The notes: generated by a model not told the origin, from the sequence alone. A stretch of DNA of 64,000 bases from an uncultured Prevotellaceae bacterium (GCA_902778535.1 CACYYG010000007.1:45142-109141), one strand, 5' to 3'; positions 8,618-19,061 are shown, counted from the stretch's first letter. Translations and numbers: made by a program.

Positions 8618-11600
8618 ATGAAAAGATTCCTTCCTTTGCTATTGTTAGCTTTGTTGGTGCCCTTTGCGGGCGAGGCCAACGAGTGGGATGCTGCAGTCTA
8701 TCAGCAGATAGAGCAGAGCATCCAGTCACCGCAAATCAGCGGCAAGGACTATGTCATCACCAAGTATGGCGCGAAGCCCGATGCTTCGGCCGCCGATAAT
8801 CAGAAGGCTATTCAGAAAGCCATCGACAAGTGTTCGAAGAAAGGTGGCGGACGCGTTGTCGTTCCTGCCGGATGCTTCCTGACGGGTGCCATCCACCTGA
8901 AGAGTCATGTCAACCTGCACATCGAGGAGGGCGCCAAGCTGCTCTTCGCCTTCGAGCCGGAGCTGTATCCCATAGTGGAAACCGCGTGGGAAGGCCTCGA
9001 CTGCTTCAACCTCTCGCCCTGCATCTACGCTAAGGGACAGACCGATATAGCCATCACCGGCAAGGGCATCATCGACGGCGGCGGCAGCAACGACACGTGG
9101 TGGCCATGGTGCGGAGCTGCTCACTACGGCTGGAAGGAAGGCGGCATCTCGCAGAAGAAAGAGGCACGTCCGCGTCTTCTGCAAAGCGGAGAAGACGGTG
9201 TGCCCATGCGCGATGAGCTGGGACAGCCCAATAAGAAGCGCTCCTTCGGGCTGCAGGACGGTCTTCGCCCGCAATTGGTTAACTTCCTGGGGTGCCAGCG
9301 CGTGCTCATCGAGGACGTCACGCTGCTCGACTCGCCCTTCTGGGTCATCCATCCTCTGCGCTCGACCGATGTGACCGTGCGTCGCGTACATATAAATAAT
9401 GCTGGCCCCAACGGCGACGGCTGCGACCCCGAGGCCTGCGACCGAGTGCTCATCGAGGACTGCTTCTTCAATACCGGCGACGACTGCATTGCCATCAAGA
9501 GCGGGCGCAATCGCGATGGTCGCGAGCACGCCATGCCCTCGCAGAATATCATCATCCGTAATTGTGAGATGAAGAACGGTCACGGCGGCGTGGTCATCGG
9601 CTCGGAAATCAGTGGCGGTGCAAAGAATATCTTTGCCCACGACTGCATTATGGATTCGCCCAACCTCGACCGAGTGCTGAGAATCAAGACAAACTCGTGT
9701 CGTGGAGGCATTATCGAGAACATTTATGTGAAGGACATCAAGGTGGGACAGTGTGGCGAGAGCGTGCTGAAGATCAATCTCGACTATGAACACAATGAGA
9801 TTTGTTGTCGCGGCAACTTCCCCACAGTGCGCAATGTGCTGATGGAGAACGTCACCTGCGAGAAGTCGAAGTACGGTGTGCAGATCATTGGTCTCGACGA
9901 CGACACCTTTGTCTACGACATCGACGTGCGCAACTGCCGCTTCAATGGCGTGCAGCAAGGCAACTTCCAGAGCGGAAAGGTGCGCGACGTGCGCTTCGAC
10001 AAGCTCTATGTCAACGGCAGCCTCGTTCTCAATGAAAAGCCCTATAAACACTATTCCGAGTGGATGACCTACTCAGAGATGAAGCGAGTGCCTGAGAGCT
10101 ATATGCTCGACTTCTCGACAAAACCGAAGTGGAGCTATGTCATGGGCATCGAGCTGGAGGGTATGCTCGACACCTATCTGCGCTATGGCGGCGAGGACAT
10201 CCGCAAATACTGCCAGCTCTATACTGACACGATGATCAACGCGAAAGGCGATATTCGCGGCTACAACATCCTCGACTACAACCTCGACAACATCCGCACC
10301 GGCCACTTCGTCACACGCATGTACCAGCAGTGGCCTGAGGAGAAGAATCTGCTGGCCATGAAGACCATGATGAAGCAGCTGCAGGACCAGCCGCGCACCA
10401 AGGCCGACAAGGTGTTCTGGCACAAGGCCATCTATGCCTACCAGGTGTGGCTCGACGGCATCTTCATGGGCTTGCCTTACCGTTGCCTCACCGCCCCCAT
10501 TACTGAAGTGACGAAAGGAAAATCGAAAATAGAAAAAAAGAGAATTGAAAATATCTATGACGATGCCGTCAACCAGCTCCTCTCTACTTACGAGCGCACC
10601 CTCGACCCGAAGACTGGCCTCAACCGCCATGCCTACGACGAGACACGCAACGCCTTCTGGAGCGACAGCATCACCGGACTCAGCCAGCACTGCTGGGGTA
10701 GGGCACAGGGCTGGTATACGATGGCGCTCATCGAGGTGCTCGACGCGCTGCCCGAGGACTATGCACGACGCTCTGAGGTCATCGACCTGCTGAAGAAAGA
10801 CCTCGATGCTGTCATCAAGTGGCAGGATAAGAAGAGCGGTGTGTGGTATCAGGTGATGGACTCGCCGGGACGCGAGGGCAACTATCTGGAGTCTACCTGC
10901 TCAGCCATGTTCACCTACGTCCTGCTGAAGGCTTATCGCAAAGGCTATGTCGGTACGAAGTACCGCGATGCAGGCATCAAGGCCTATCGCGGCATCATCA
11001 GCAACTTCATCCGTGTGAACGACGACAAGACTATTTCGCTGACCAATTGCTGCAGCGTGGCCGGTCTTGGTCCTGCTGCTACCGATGAGGTCGTTGCTGC
11101 CATGAAGCAGGTGAACCCGAAGGGCAGCGTGAAGGAGAACCGCAGGCGCGACGGAGGCTATGCATATTACCTCTCTGAGCCAATTCGCGACAATGACGCC
11201 AAGGGCCTTGGCCCGTTCATCTGGGCTTCGCTGGAGATGGAGATGATGGGCTTTGACACCGACAACGTCATGCTGCCTATCGACCGCAGGGCTGTCGTCA
11301 GCCGCAACAATCCCGTCATCACCGAGGCCGACCCGCTGGCATCGCTCACCGTGGGAAACGGCCATTTCGCCACGACGGTCGACGTCACCGGCCTGCAGTC
11401 GTTCCCTTTTGAATACAGGGGTGGTGTTCCCCTGACAGCCATGTCTGACTGGGCGTGGCATAAGTTCGAAAACACCGACGGCCTCACGCCTGCCGACAGC
11501 GAAAAAAGCTTCGACTTGGGCCACGGCCACCCTGAAGTTTACGCCGTGGAGTATAAGGCTTCAAAAGGCGATGATGCCCGTAACGTTGCTGCTACCGAAT

Positions 11601-13420
11601 ATTTCCGCGTAAACCCTCATCGTCTGAATATGGGCGTTATCGGGCTTTCTCTTCCTGTTCAGCTCTCAGCGTTGACCGATATCCGCCAGGAACTGAAACT
11701 CTATGATGGCGTTATCGAATCATCGTTTAAGGCCGATGGTCAGCCCGTTGATGTCATCACCGCCGCTATGCAGGAAAAGGACGCTGTCATTTATCGCATC
11801 AAGTCGCCGCTACTGAATGATGGGCGTGCCAGCGTCAGCATCCGCTTTCCTTATCCTACCGGCAAGCATGCCGATGACGCTGCCGACTGGACGAAGCCTG
11901 AGCGTCACACGTCCCGTATCATCTCCAGCAACGCCGGCAATGCCCTTATTGAGCATGTTATCGACTCCACTAAATATTACCTTGCCCTTAGCTGGCAAGG
12001 CGAAGCCAAACTGGAAGAGCAATCTCCCCATCATTTCACGCTTTCCACTAATGCCGATTTACTCGAGTTTGAGGCAGAATACAGCCAGCAGCCAAAAACA
12101 AATGTCCAGCAGCTCGTCTTTAGCCAAGAACTGAAGGCTGTCATCAAGGCCTGGAACCGCTGGTGGAACGAAGGCGCTATCGTAGACTTCAGTCAGTGTA
12201 CCGACCCGCGTGCAAAGGAGCTGGAGCGTCGCGTCGTCCTCTCGCAATATCTGACGCAGGTGAACTGCGCCAACGCTTTGCCACCACAGGAGACCGGCCT
12301 GACGTATAATTCGTGGTTCGGGCGTCCGCATCTGGAGATGACGTGGTGGCACATGGTTGACTTCGCTCTGTGGGGCCGTCCGCAGACAGTTGCTACCGTC
12401 ATGGACTGGTACAATGACGTTGCATACCCTGTTGCCCGGCAGATTGCCCAGCGACAGGGCTTCAAGGGAGTGCGCTGGATGAAGATGACCGACCCATGGG
12501 CTGGTGAGGCGCCGTCGAACACCGGCTCGTTCCTCATTTGGCAGCAGCCACATTATTTATATATGGCAGAGGAGCTCTATAGAGCCAATCCCAGTGACGC
12601 TTCTTTGAAGAAGTACGCTGAGCAGGTTGAGGAAACAGCGACGTTCATGGCCGACTTCTTAAGCTTCGATAATAAGACAAAGCGCTATTTCCTTCAAGGC
12701 GAGACTGCCATGCAGGAGTCGATGTCAAAGGATTTTAGCTACAATCACCCATTCGAACTGGCTTATTGGCAGTATGGTTTGAAGGTTGCTAACGCCTGGC
12801 GTGAGCGTCAGGGCAAGTCGCGTAATGCCGAGTGGGATAAAATCATCAATAATATGTCGCCTCTTCCCATGAATAAGAACGGCATCTACACTGCTGGCCT
12901 GCCAAAGGGAAAGACCGACAACCTGAAGAGCTTCGACCCCTTTGATGCCGTCGCTGCCGGTGCCGCTCCCGTCGTGTCTACCGAAACCTTCGAGGAGAAA
13001 TGCCGCAACGACCACCCTGCCGTCCTCGGTGCTTTTGGTCTCCTGCCTCGTTGTTCCGTAAACAGCGACTCAGTCGCCGCAAGCAAAACCCTCGACTGGG
13101 TGATGCAGAACTGGAACTGGCCCACCACCTGGGGCTGGGACTATGGCATGACGGCGATGGCTGCAGCCCGTTTGAATCAGCCTGAAACTGCCCTCAAAGC
13201 CCTGCTCATCGATACACAGAAGAACACCTACCTGAAGAACGGGCACAATTTCCAGACCGCCGACCGCCTGCGTCTTTACCTGCCGGGCAACGGCGCCCTG
13301 CTCACCGCAGTGGCCATGATGTGTGCCGGTTGGGACGGTTGCTCTAATTCCTATAACCCAGGATTCCCGCAGGACGGCACATGGAACGTGCGCTGGGAAG
13401 GCCTGCAACGAATGCAATAA
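8618..13420 (+). CDS. three-domain pectin enzyme: GH28 polygalacturonase, GH105 unsaturated uronyl hydrolase, six-hairpin domain
   Basis: A 1600-residue secreted fusion (signal peptide about 1-20). Residues about 42-480 are a GH28 polygalacturonase beta-helix with its catalytic motifs: 'NGDGCD' (Asp267), 'TGDDCIAIKSG' (Asp288/289), 'NGHGG' (His322) and 'RIK' (355-357). Residues about 494-880 match the GH105 YteR/YesR fold, which removes unsaturated galacturonyl residues from lyase products; 'YQVWLDGIFMGLPY' (Asp near 612) and 'GRAQGWYTMAL' are visible. From about 892 ('VSRNNPVITEADPLAS') to the end is an (alpha/alpha)6-type domain with 'WFGRPHLEMTWWH', resembling GH95/GH65-clan-like glycosidases; I cannot name its family. 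The three activities would act in sequence on pectin. It starts 29 bp after a clear promoter, and the PL1 gene follows 30 bp later. Confidence 0.85.
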   Translation: MKRFLPLLLLALLVPFAGEANEWDAAVYQQIEQSIQSPQISGKDYVITKYGAKPDASAADNQKAIQKAIDKCSKKGGGRVVVPAGCFLTGAIHLKSHVNLHIEEGAKLLFAFEPELYPIVETAWEGLDCFNLSPCIYAKGQTDIAITGKGIIDGGGSNDTWWPWCGAAHYGWKEGGISQKKEARPRLLQSGEDGVPMRDELGQPNKKRSFGLQDGLRPQLVNFLGCQRVLIEDVTLLDSPFWVIHPLRSTDVTVRRVHINNAGPNGDGCDPEACDRVLIEDCFFNTGDDCIAIKSGRNRDGREHAMPSQNIIIRNCEMKNGHGGVVIGSEISGGAKNIFAHDCIMDSPNLDRVLRIKTNSCRGGIIENIYVKDIKVGQCGESVLKINLDYEHNEICCRGNFPTVRNVLMENVTCEKSKYGVQIIGLDDDTFVYDIDVRNCRFNGVQQGNFQSGKVRDVRFDKLYVNGSLVLNEKPYKHYSEWMTYSEMKRVPESYMLDFSTKPKWSYVMGIELEGMLDTYLRYGGEDIRKYCQLYTDTMINAKGDIRGYNILDYNLDNIRTGHFVTRMYQQWPEEKNLLAMKTMMKQLQDQPRTKADKVFWHKAIYAYQVWLDGIFMGLPYRCLTAPITEVTKGKSKIEKKRIENIYDDAVNQLLSTYERTLDPKTGLNRHAYDETRNAFWSDSITGLSQHCWGRAQGWYTMALIEVLDALPEDYARRSEVIDLLKKDLDAVIKWQDKKSGVWYQVMDSPGREGNYLESTCSAMFTYVLLKAYRKGYVGTKYRDAGIKAYRGIISNFIRVNDDKTISLTNCCSVAGLGPAATDEVVAAMKQVNPKGSVKENRRRDGGYAYYLSEPIRDNDAKGLGPFIWASLEMEMMGFDTDNVMLPIDRRAVVSRNNPVITEADPLASLTVGNGHFATTVDVTGLQSFPFEYRGGVPLTAMSDWAWHKFENTDGLTPADSEKSFDLGHGHPEVYAVEYKASKGDDARNVAATEYFRVNPHRLNMGVIGLSLPVQLSALTDIRQELKLYDGVIESSFKADGQPVDVITAAMQEKDAVIYRIKSPLLNDGRASVSIRFPYPTGKHADDAADWTKPERHTSRIISSNAGNALIEHVIDSTKYYLALSWQGEAKLEEQSPHHFTLSTNADLLEFEAEYSQQPKTNVQQLVFSQELKAVIKAWNRWWNEGAIVDFSQCTDPRAKELERRVVLSQYLTQVNCANALPPQETGLTYNSWFGRPHLEMTWWHMVDFALWGRPQTVATVMDWYNDVAYPVARQIAQRQGFKGVRWMKMTDPWAGEAPSNTGSFLIWQQPHYLYMAEELYRANPSDASLKKYAEQVEETATFMADFLSFDNKTKRYFLQGETAMQESMSKDFSYNHPFELAYWQYGLKVANAWRERQGKSRNAEWDKIINNMSPLPMNKNGIYTAGLPKGKTDNLKSFDPFDAVAAGAAPVVSTETFEEKCRNDHPAVLGAFGLLPRCSVNSDSVAASKTLDWVMQNWNWPTTWGWDYGMTAMAAARLNQPETALKALLIDTQKNTYLKNGHNFQTADRLRLYLPGNGALLTAVAMMCAGWDGCSNSYNPGFPQDGTWNVRWEGLQRMQ
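10519..10556 (+). repeat. GAAAATAG/TTGAAAA-type repeat inside the GH105 domain
   Basis: An A-rich stretch with repeated 'ATCGAAAATAG' and 'ATTGAAAATAT'-like units encodes the lysine-rich 'GKSKIEKKRIENIYDD' segment. It resembles the intergenic TTGAAAATTGAAGATTG repeats seen near 23450, 41530, 46630 and 55560. Confidence 0.55.
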
Positions 13421-13450
13421 AACGAACTATTATCAAATAACCAATCCAAC

Positions 13451-15664
13451 ATGAAACACATTCTACTGAGTTTATTATTTATCATTTGTCATTTGACATT
13501 TAACAGTGCAGCCGCGCAGACAACGCCCGCTTTTCCCGGCGCTGAGGGCCACGGACGCTACGTCACCGGCGGACGTGGCGGAAAGGTGGTGCACGTCACC
13601 AACCTCAACGACAGCGGCACTGGCTCCTTCCGCTCAGCCGTCAGCGGTTCGTCGAAGAAAATCGTCGTCTTCGACGTGGGCGGTGTCATTGCCTTGAAAA
13701 GCAATGTGAATATCGGTGCCAACACCACTATCATGGGGCAGACGGCACCTGCGCCCGGCATCACTCTGCGCTACTATTCCGTCAATCCTAACGGTAACAA
13801 CATTGTGATGCGTTTCATCCGTATTCGCCGTGGACAGGAGAAGGACGTCAACGATGGCGCCGATGCCAGCACGGCGCGTCACTATACAGGTATGATGCTC
13901 GACCACTGCTCGCTCTCGTGGAGCATCGACGAGGTGGCTTCGTTCTATGACAACAACAACTTCACCATGCAGTGGTGCACCATTGGCGAGAGCCTTTGCA
14001 ACGCAGGCCATGGCAAGGGAGCCCATGGCTATGGCGGCATCTGGGGCGGCAAGCTGGCCTCCTTCCACCACAACCTCATCCTGCATGTCGCCAACCGCTC
14101 GCCTCGCTTCAACGGTGCCCGCTATGACTGGACAGGCTACACCGGCAACCAGCTTTACAGCCAGTACAACTGGCAGAACGCTGTGCAGGCCGAGAACGTC
14201 GACTTCCGCAACTGTGTCGTCTACAACACCAACGGCTGCTATGGCGGCCCTGGCGGCGGCAAGGTCAATATGGTGGGCAACTACTACAAGAGCGGCCCCG
14301 GCGCCACCATCGACCGTCTGACCACCGTCACCGTAGGAGCCAGCGGCAACTCCGAGGGCTATCCCAAATACTGGGGCATGACCAGCCGTTATTTTGTCGA
14401 CGGCAACATGATCGACAACAGAAATGCGGGTTGGGAGACCTTCCGCTTTGATGACGGCACCATTGAGCGCAACGGCAAGCGATACTCTAAAGATCCCAAT
14501 CACTACAATGGCGCCAATGAGGAATATCTCACTGTGAACGGCACCGACTACATCTGTATGAAGCTCGACGAAGCCGGTCCTATGGGTGACGTTACCACGC
14601 ATACTGCTGCCAAGGCCTATCAGCAGGTTCTCGCCTACGCCGGTGCCTCGCTCTGTCGCGACGACGTGGACCAGCGCTATGCCAGCGAGACGTTGAATGG
14701 CACCTGCACCTACAAAGGCTCTGTCACCAATCAGTGGGGACGCATTGACAAGGTGAGCGATGTCAATGGCTACACCGAGACTAATTTCGGCACAGGCAGT
14801 CGTCCTGCCGATTTCGATACCGACAAGGACGGAATGCCCGACGCATGGGAGGCTGCCAACGGCCTTGACCCTACGAAAAACGACGCCAATCTCTATACAC
14901 TTGACAGCCAGCATCAGTATTACACTAACATCGAGGTTTATTGCAACTCATTGGTGCAGGACATTATGCTCAATGAGAACGGCGAGGCGCTGCAGGATCA
15001 GGCAGTCAACGACTATTTCCCCGCCTACCGCAACGAGGATGCTAGTCTCGTGGCTGCCGTCAACGAGCCTGAGCAACAGGGAGAGGAAGGCCAGGACATG
15101 AGCTTCACCCTTTCTGCCGAAACCAACACGGGCGAGAACACTACCAGCGTGTGGAACTTTATGAATGGTTACACCATCACCAATACCCGCAGCAAGAGTT
15201 ACACTACGGGCAACAACAGCGGCATCAAGTATTCCGCCGGCGTGCAGTACACCATCAATCTCCCTGAAAATGTCAGCGTCAACAAAGCCACCTTCACAGG
15301 CTACGACAACTACACCGACGCTGATGCCTACCTTGGCGAGGTGGCAGGCGTGACTTACGAAGCCACGCAGTATGTTTTCCCTAAATCAAAGGAGACGGTG
15401 ACGCATACCATTGACGTGATACCTGCCGTCTCCGACAACCTCACCTTCACCCCGCAGGTGAAGCAGCTGGTGCTCAGCATAACCCTGTCGGGAAAGAAGG
15501 AAACCACAGCCATTGAAGAGAAGATGATTCCTGCGCATGAGCGTACATCATTATTCTATAATATGCAGGGCCAGCGCGTCGGCGCCCATACCCGTGGCCT
15601 CGTAATCGAGACAACGGCAATGCCCGACGGCTCACGTCAAAGCCGCACCGTGCTTAGGCGTTAA
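13451..15664 (+). CDS. secreted pectate lyase, PL1 family
   Basis: A 737-residue protein that likely cleaves polygalacturonate by beta-elimination outside the cytoplasm. After a signal peptide (about 1-23) it starts the lyase fold with 'FPGAEGHGRYVTGGRGG', 'VTNLNDSGTGSFRSAV' and 'IVVFDVGGVI', a typical PL1 opening; 'MLDHCSLSWSIDEV' and 'VANRSPRFNGAR' follow along the beta-helix. A short 'DTDKDGMPDAWEAANG' calcium-binding-like motif lies near residue 460. The last 150 residues form a beta-sandwich and a 'YNMQGQRVG' sorting-type tail. The signal-peptide core ('LLFIICHLTFN', coding bases 13470-13504) is written by a TTTATCATTT-type repeat. It is the second gene of the pectin operon, 30 bp after the GH28-GH105 gene and 63 bp before the CE8 gene. 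Confidence 0.88.
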   Translation: MKHILLSLLFIICHLTFNSAAAQTTPAFPGAEGHGRYVTGGRGGKVVHVTNLNDSGTGSFRSAVSGSSKKIVVFDVGGVIALKSNVNIGANTTIMGQTAPAPGITLRYYSVNPNGNNIVMRFIRIRRGQEKDVNDGADASTARHYTGMMLDHCSLSWSIDEVASFYDNNNFTMQWCTIGESLCNAGHGKGAHGYGGIWGGKLASFHHNLILHVANRSPRFNGARYDWTGYTGNQLYSQYNWQNAVQAENVDFRNCVVYNTNGCYGGPGGGKVNMVGNYYKSGPGATIDRLTTVTVGASGNSEGYPKYWGMTSRYFVDGNMIDNRNAGWETFRFDDGTIERNGKRYSKDPNHYNGANEEYLTVNGTDYICMKLDEAGPMGDVTTHTAAKAYQQVLAYAGASLCRDDVDQRYASETLNGTCTYKGSVTNQWGRIDKVSDVNGYTETNFGTGSRPADFDTDKDGMPDAWEAANGLDPTKNDANLYTLDSQHQYYTNIEVYCNSLVQDIMLNENGEALQDQAVNDYFPAYRNEDASLVAAVNEPEQQGEEGQDMSFTLSAETNTGENTTSVWNFMNGYTITNTRSKSYTTGNNSGIKYSAGVQYTINLPENVSVNKATFTGYDNYTDADAYLGEVAGVTYEATQYVFPKSKETVTHTIDVIPAVSDNLTFTPQVKQLVLSITLSGKKETTAIEEKMIPAHERTSLFYNMQGQRVGAHTRGLVIETTAMPDGSRQSRTVLRR

Positions 15665-15727
15665 GTCCGTAAGAAAGACCATTCATTTTATTAACATTAA
15701 CTTACTTATTAACCAAAAACAAACAGT

Positions 15728-18700
15728 ATGAAGTACAAATTACTGCGATTCTCCCTGCTGGGCATCTTTGTGATGTTTGCGGGTGTCGTGTCTGCTACCG
15801 AGCTCCAGGACGTGACAGCCACCTGGAATTTTGCTGCCAACTGCGCTAATCTTGCTCCGAAGAGTGAAGGCGGCAGTTATACCGCAGCGAAGATGGCTTC
15901 GGATGTGAAAGACATTGAGATGAATATCATCTATAATGGCGGCAGCATCAAGAACAACGACAACAGCTATCAGGTGACTACTGGCGTTGAGATGCAGATT
16001 CCTGTGAAGAACGCTGGCGACCTCATCACCGTGAAGGGCTATCCTGGCTACTCCAAGTACACCATCGGCAATAGCGCTGAGGTGTTGACCAATGACAACA
16101 CCTACACCGCCAAGCGCAGCGATGCCGAGGCTGGCTATGTGGCTGTTACCTCTAAGGATGGCAACAACTACTATGTCTCTATCTCCGTTACGCAGTTTGC
16201 TCCGAAGGAAATGATTACGCTTGACAACGAGCCCGCTATGGCGACGTTCACGTTCACCGATGGTACCGAGGGCCAGACGGCTACGTTCTCCAATGCTGCC
16301 TACTTCCTCAACAGCAAGGTGACGCACGGCGACGGTCTGTTCATCAAGGACAAGAACAGCGGCAGCGGTATCGAGATGACCCGCTTTGAACCCAACGATC
16401 AGAACAACTCAGCTGACGAGAGCAATGCCATCCGCTTCCTCATTCAGGCAAAGCCCGGCTTCGTGTTCACCCCGACCAAGGTGGCTCTGAAGGCTACACG
16501 CTTCGGCACCGACAACGGCCTGCTCGACATTGCCTGGCAGAATGTCGACGGCACCACAGTCACGCTGGCTACTGGTGTGAAGCCCAATCGCAATAACGGC
16601 GTCGGCGCTGCTATTAGCAGTGAGGAGGGACAAAAATACAGCGATCTGGCTTACAATGTGACCGGTGCTACTCCTGGCGAGGGCGCCTGTGGACTGCTCG
16701 TCAATCTCTATCACCTGCAAAGTGGCAAGCAGATTGGCTTTGCCGACATTGTTATTGAGGGTACGCTGAACGGCACCGAGAAGGAAGTGCCCATCTTGGC
16801 ATCGTTCAAGGTCAATGGCAACGAGTATGCCGCGGAGGACGTCTTCGGCGAGGCATACGAGGCAACACTCGAGCTGCCGAAGGCAGAGCAGATGGTAAGT
16901 GCCAGCAACCCGCTGACCGACGTTACCGCTTCGAGCGGCGAGGTAGGCGAGATTACCTATCAGCAGAAGGACGATGCCTGCATCGTCACCATCCCGATGA
17001 CCGCTGGCGGCACACAGATGGACTATGTGCTGAACGTGGTATTCAAGCCTGACTTCACCCTGAGCTACCTCGATGTAGAGGGTAACGTGCTGACTACTCA
17101 GATTGTGGAGAAGGATGCTAAGATTGGCACGTTCGCCTATGAAATTGAGAATGTTCCCGCTACGAAGGACGGATACAAGGCACGTGGTTGGTTCAAGCAG
17201 GACTACCTCGGCGAGAAATTCACCATCGAGGATGTCATTACTTCAGATGTCAATCTCTACGCTATAGAGACCGAGATGGAGGTGTCAAGTCTCAGCCGCA
17301 AGTATGTCTATGACCTCGCCAACCAGTTCTTCTACGACGACGACCACGAGGGCTTCAACAGCATCGGTTCAGGCTACTGGCACGACAAGCAGCACGGCTG
17401 GGCCTTCAACAACGGCGACAAGATTGAACTGCTCGTAGGCCCGAAGGCCACCATCAACTTCTCGCTCTGCCAGTATTCTGCCGGTGGCGCCACCATCGTG
17501 GGCAGCAATGGCGCCAGTGTCGATGCCAAGGTCGACTCCGACGGCGGTGCCGGCTCGCTCGACTACGAGGGCGAGGCAGGCACGCTGACACTGACCATCA
17601 ATAGCAGCGGTGCCGTCTACATCCACAGCATCACCGTGTTCAACACCAGCGAGACCAACTATGAACGCAAGGGCAACTGGATCATTGTGAAGAAGGGCGA
17701 CGCCTCCAGCCTGCTCGACGCCATAGAGATAGCCAAGGGCATAGAGAACGCCAAGATATTCTTGCCCGACGGCACATACGACCTCGGCGAGACCGTGAAG
17801 ACCGTCATCTCGGGTAAGAACGTGTCGCTTATCGGACAGAGTGCCGAGAAGACCATCATCGTCAACCGTCCGCCTGTGGCCATGGAAGGTCTCGACAAGG
17901 CCGACCTGCTGAAGAACACGGGTGAAGGACTCTACATGCAGGACATCTCGCTGAAGAATGACTTGTCGTATGGCGGTAATGACGGACGCGCTGCATCGCT
18001 GCACGACCAGGGCACGAAGACCATCGGCAAGAACGTCTACCTGCTGTCGCATCAGGATACCTACTATTCACATAAACAGGGCGGCCTCTACTACTGGGAG
18101 GGTGGCGAGCTGCACGGAACGGTAGACTACCTCTGCGGCAACGGTAAGGTTTACTTCAACGAGGTGAAACTGGTCAACGAGGTACGCGGCAGCGCTACCA
18201 TCACGGCCAACTCCGAGCTCTACGTGTTCAACAACTGCACGGTGGAGAACAACGCCGGCACTTACAACTTCGGACGTGCCTGGAGCGACAATCCCGTCTG
18301 CATCTACTTGAATACCACGCTGCTCGACGGCGGTGAGAAGCTTGCCGGCACCCGCTGGAACCTTACGGGCATTAACAGCGACTACAGCATTGCTGGCGAG
18401 TATGGCACAAAGGATGCCAATGGCAACAACATCACACCGGCCTCGAACAATGTCACCTTCACCAAGCAGAACACCCAGATGAATACCATCCTCGATGCTT
18501 CGGCATTGCAGACTTATTCCATCGAGAACGTGCTTGGCGAATGGGCTGCTACAGCCCAGGCTGCTACCACACAGGTGCTTGCTCCCAGTGATGCCAAGCT
18601 TGAGAATGGAAAGGTAACATGGTCGCCCGCCTATAACAATGCCTCGGCCTACGCTCTGTTTAAGAACGGCGAGTTTGTCGGTCTGACCGAGGAATTCAGC

Positions 18701-18925
18701 TATGACGTACAGGTTGGTGCTAACGATGTCCTGACTATCCGTGCAGCTAACGCGCGTGGCGGTTTCGGCGAGCCTGCCGTTGTCACCGTCGTTACCGGCA
18801 TTGACGAGTTGCCCGTTGTCAGCGCTCCTGCTGATGGCAGCATCTACAACATGCAGGGCCTGCGTGTGCAGAACGCTCAGAAGGGTCTTTACATCATCGA
18901 TGGCCGCAAGGTCGCGATTAAGTGA
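15728..18925 (+). CDS. secreted pectin methylesterase, CE8, with InlB-like repeat
   Basis: A 1065-residue secreted protein that would de-esterify homogalacturonan, exposing it to the PL1 and GH28 enzymes encoded just upstream. The signal peptide ends near residue 24 ('GVVSATE'). Residues about 25-340 form two beta-rich modules of unknown type. About 435-515 resembles a Listeria-Bacteroides (InlB B) repeat: 'YLDVEGNVLTTQIVEKDAK' and 'GYKARGWF'. Residues about 645-940 are the CE8 beta-helix with the family's catalytic residues: 'SHQDTYY' (Asp near 776), 'GTVDYLCG' (Asp near 799) and 'FGRAWS' (Arg near 849). An FnIII-like module and a tail ending 'GLYIIDGRKVAIK' close the protein. Last gene of the operon, followed by a strong hairpin. 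The final codons are partly duplicated just after the stop (18908-18960). Confidence 0.87.
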   Translation: MKYKLLRFSLLGIFVMFAGVVSATELQDVTATWNFAANCANLAPKSEGGSYTAAKMASDVKDIEMNIIYNGGSIKNNDNSYQVTTGVEMQIPVKNAGDLITVKGYPGYSKYTIGNSAEVLTNDNTYTAKRSDAEAGYVAVTSKDGNNYYVSISVTQFAPKEMITLDNEPAMATFTFTDGTEGQTATFSNAAYFLNSKVTHGDGLFIKDKNSGSGIEMTRFEPNDQNNSADESNAIRFLIQAKPGFVFTPTKVALKATRFGTDNGLLDIAWQNVDGTTVTLATGVKPNRNNGVGAAISSEEGQKYSDLAYNVTGATPGEGACGLLVNLYHLQSGKQIGFADIVIEGTLNGTEKEVPILASFKVNGNEYAAEDVFGEAYEATLELPKAEQMVSASNPLTDVTASSGEVGEITYQQKDDACIVTIPMTAGGTQMDYVLNVVFKPDFTLSYLDVEGNVLTTQIVEKDAKIGTFAYEIENVPATKDGYKARGWFKQDYLGEKFTIEDVITSDVNLYAIETEMEVSSLSRKYVYDLANQFFYDDDHEGFNSIGSGYWHDKQHGWAFNNGDKIELLVGPKATINFSLCQYSAGGATIVGSNGASVDAKVDSDGGAGSLDYEGEAGTLTLTINSSGAVYIHSITVFNTSETNYERKGNWIIVKKGDASSLLDAIEIAKGIENAKIFLPDGTYDLGETVKTVISGKNVSLIGQSAEKTIIVNRPPVAMEGLDKADLLKNTGEGLYMQDISLKNDLSYGGNDGRAASLHDQGTKTIGKNVYLLSHQDTYYSHKQGGLYYWEGGELHGTVDYLCGNGKVYFNEVKLVNEVRGSATITANSELYVFNNCTVENNAGTYNFGRAWSDNPVCIYLNTTLLDGGEKLAGTRWNLTGINSDYSIAGEYGTKDANGNNITPASNNVTFTKQNTQMNTILDASALQTYSIENVLGEWAATAQAATTQVLAPSDAKLENGKVTWSPAYNNASAYALFKNGEFVGLTEEFSYDVQVGANDVLTIRAANARGGFGEPAVVTVVTGIDELPVVSAPADGSIYNMQGLRVQNAQKGLYIIDGRKVAIK

Positions 18926-18978
18926 GCTCGAGCTTTAGCTCAAGGTCGCAATTAAGTGAGCGAAGAAGTTCTTCTAAA

Positions 18979-19022
18979 CAGGAAAGAGCCGCCTCGGACA
19001 CGTCCGAGGCGGCTCTTTCCTG
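18979..19022 (+). terminator. strong hairpin ending the pectin operon
   Basis: A perfect inverted repeat with 20-bp arms and a 4-base CACG loop, GC-rich at its centre (CGCCTCGGA / TCCGAGGCG). There is no clean T-run after it, but its place after the last operon gene supports a terminator or RNA-stabilising role. Confidence 0.75.
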
Positions 19023-19061
19023 TAAATGTTTAGACTATACTCCTCAAAACTCTCAAAACAT

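Noticed and set aside
8726-10051. 441-residue antisense open frame in the GH28 domain
   Set aside because: A typical shadow frame of a GC-rich gene; the plus-strand protein has all catalytic motifs.
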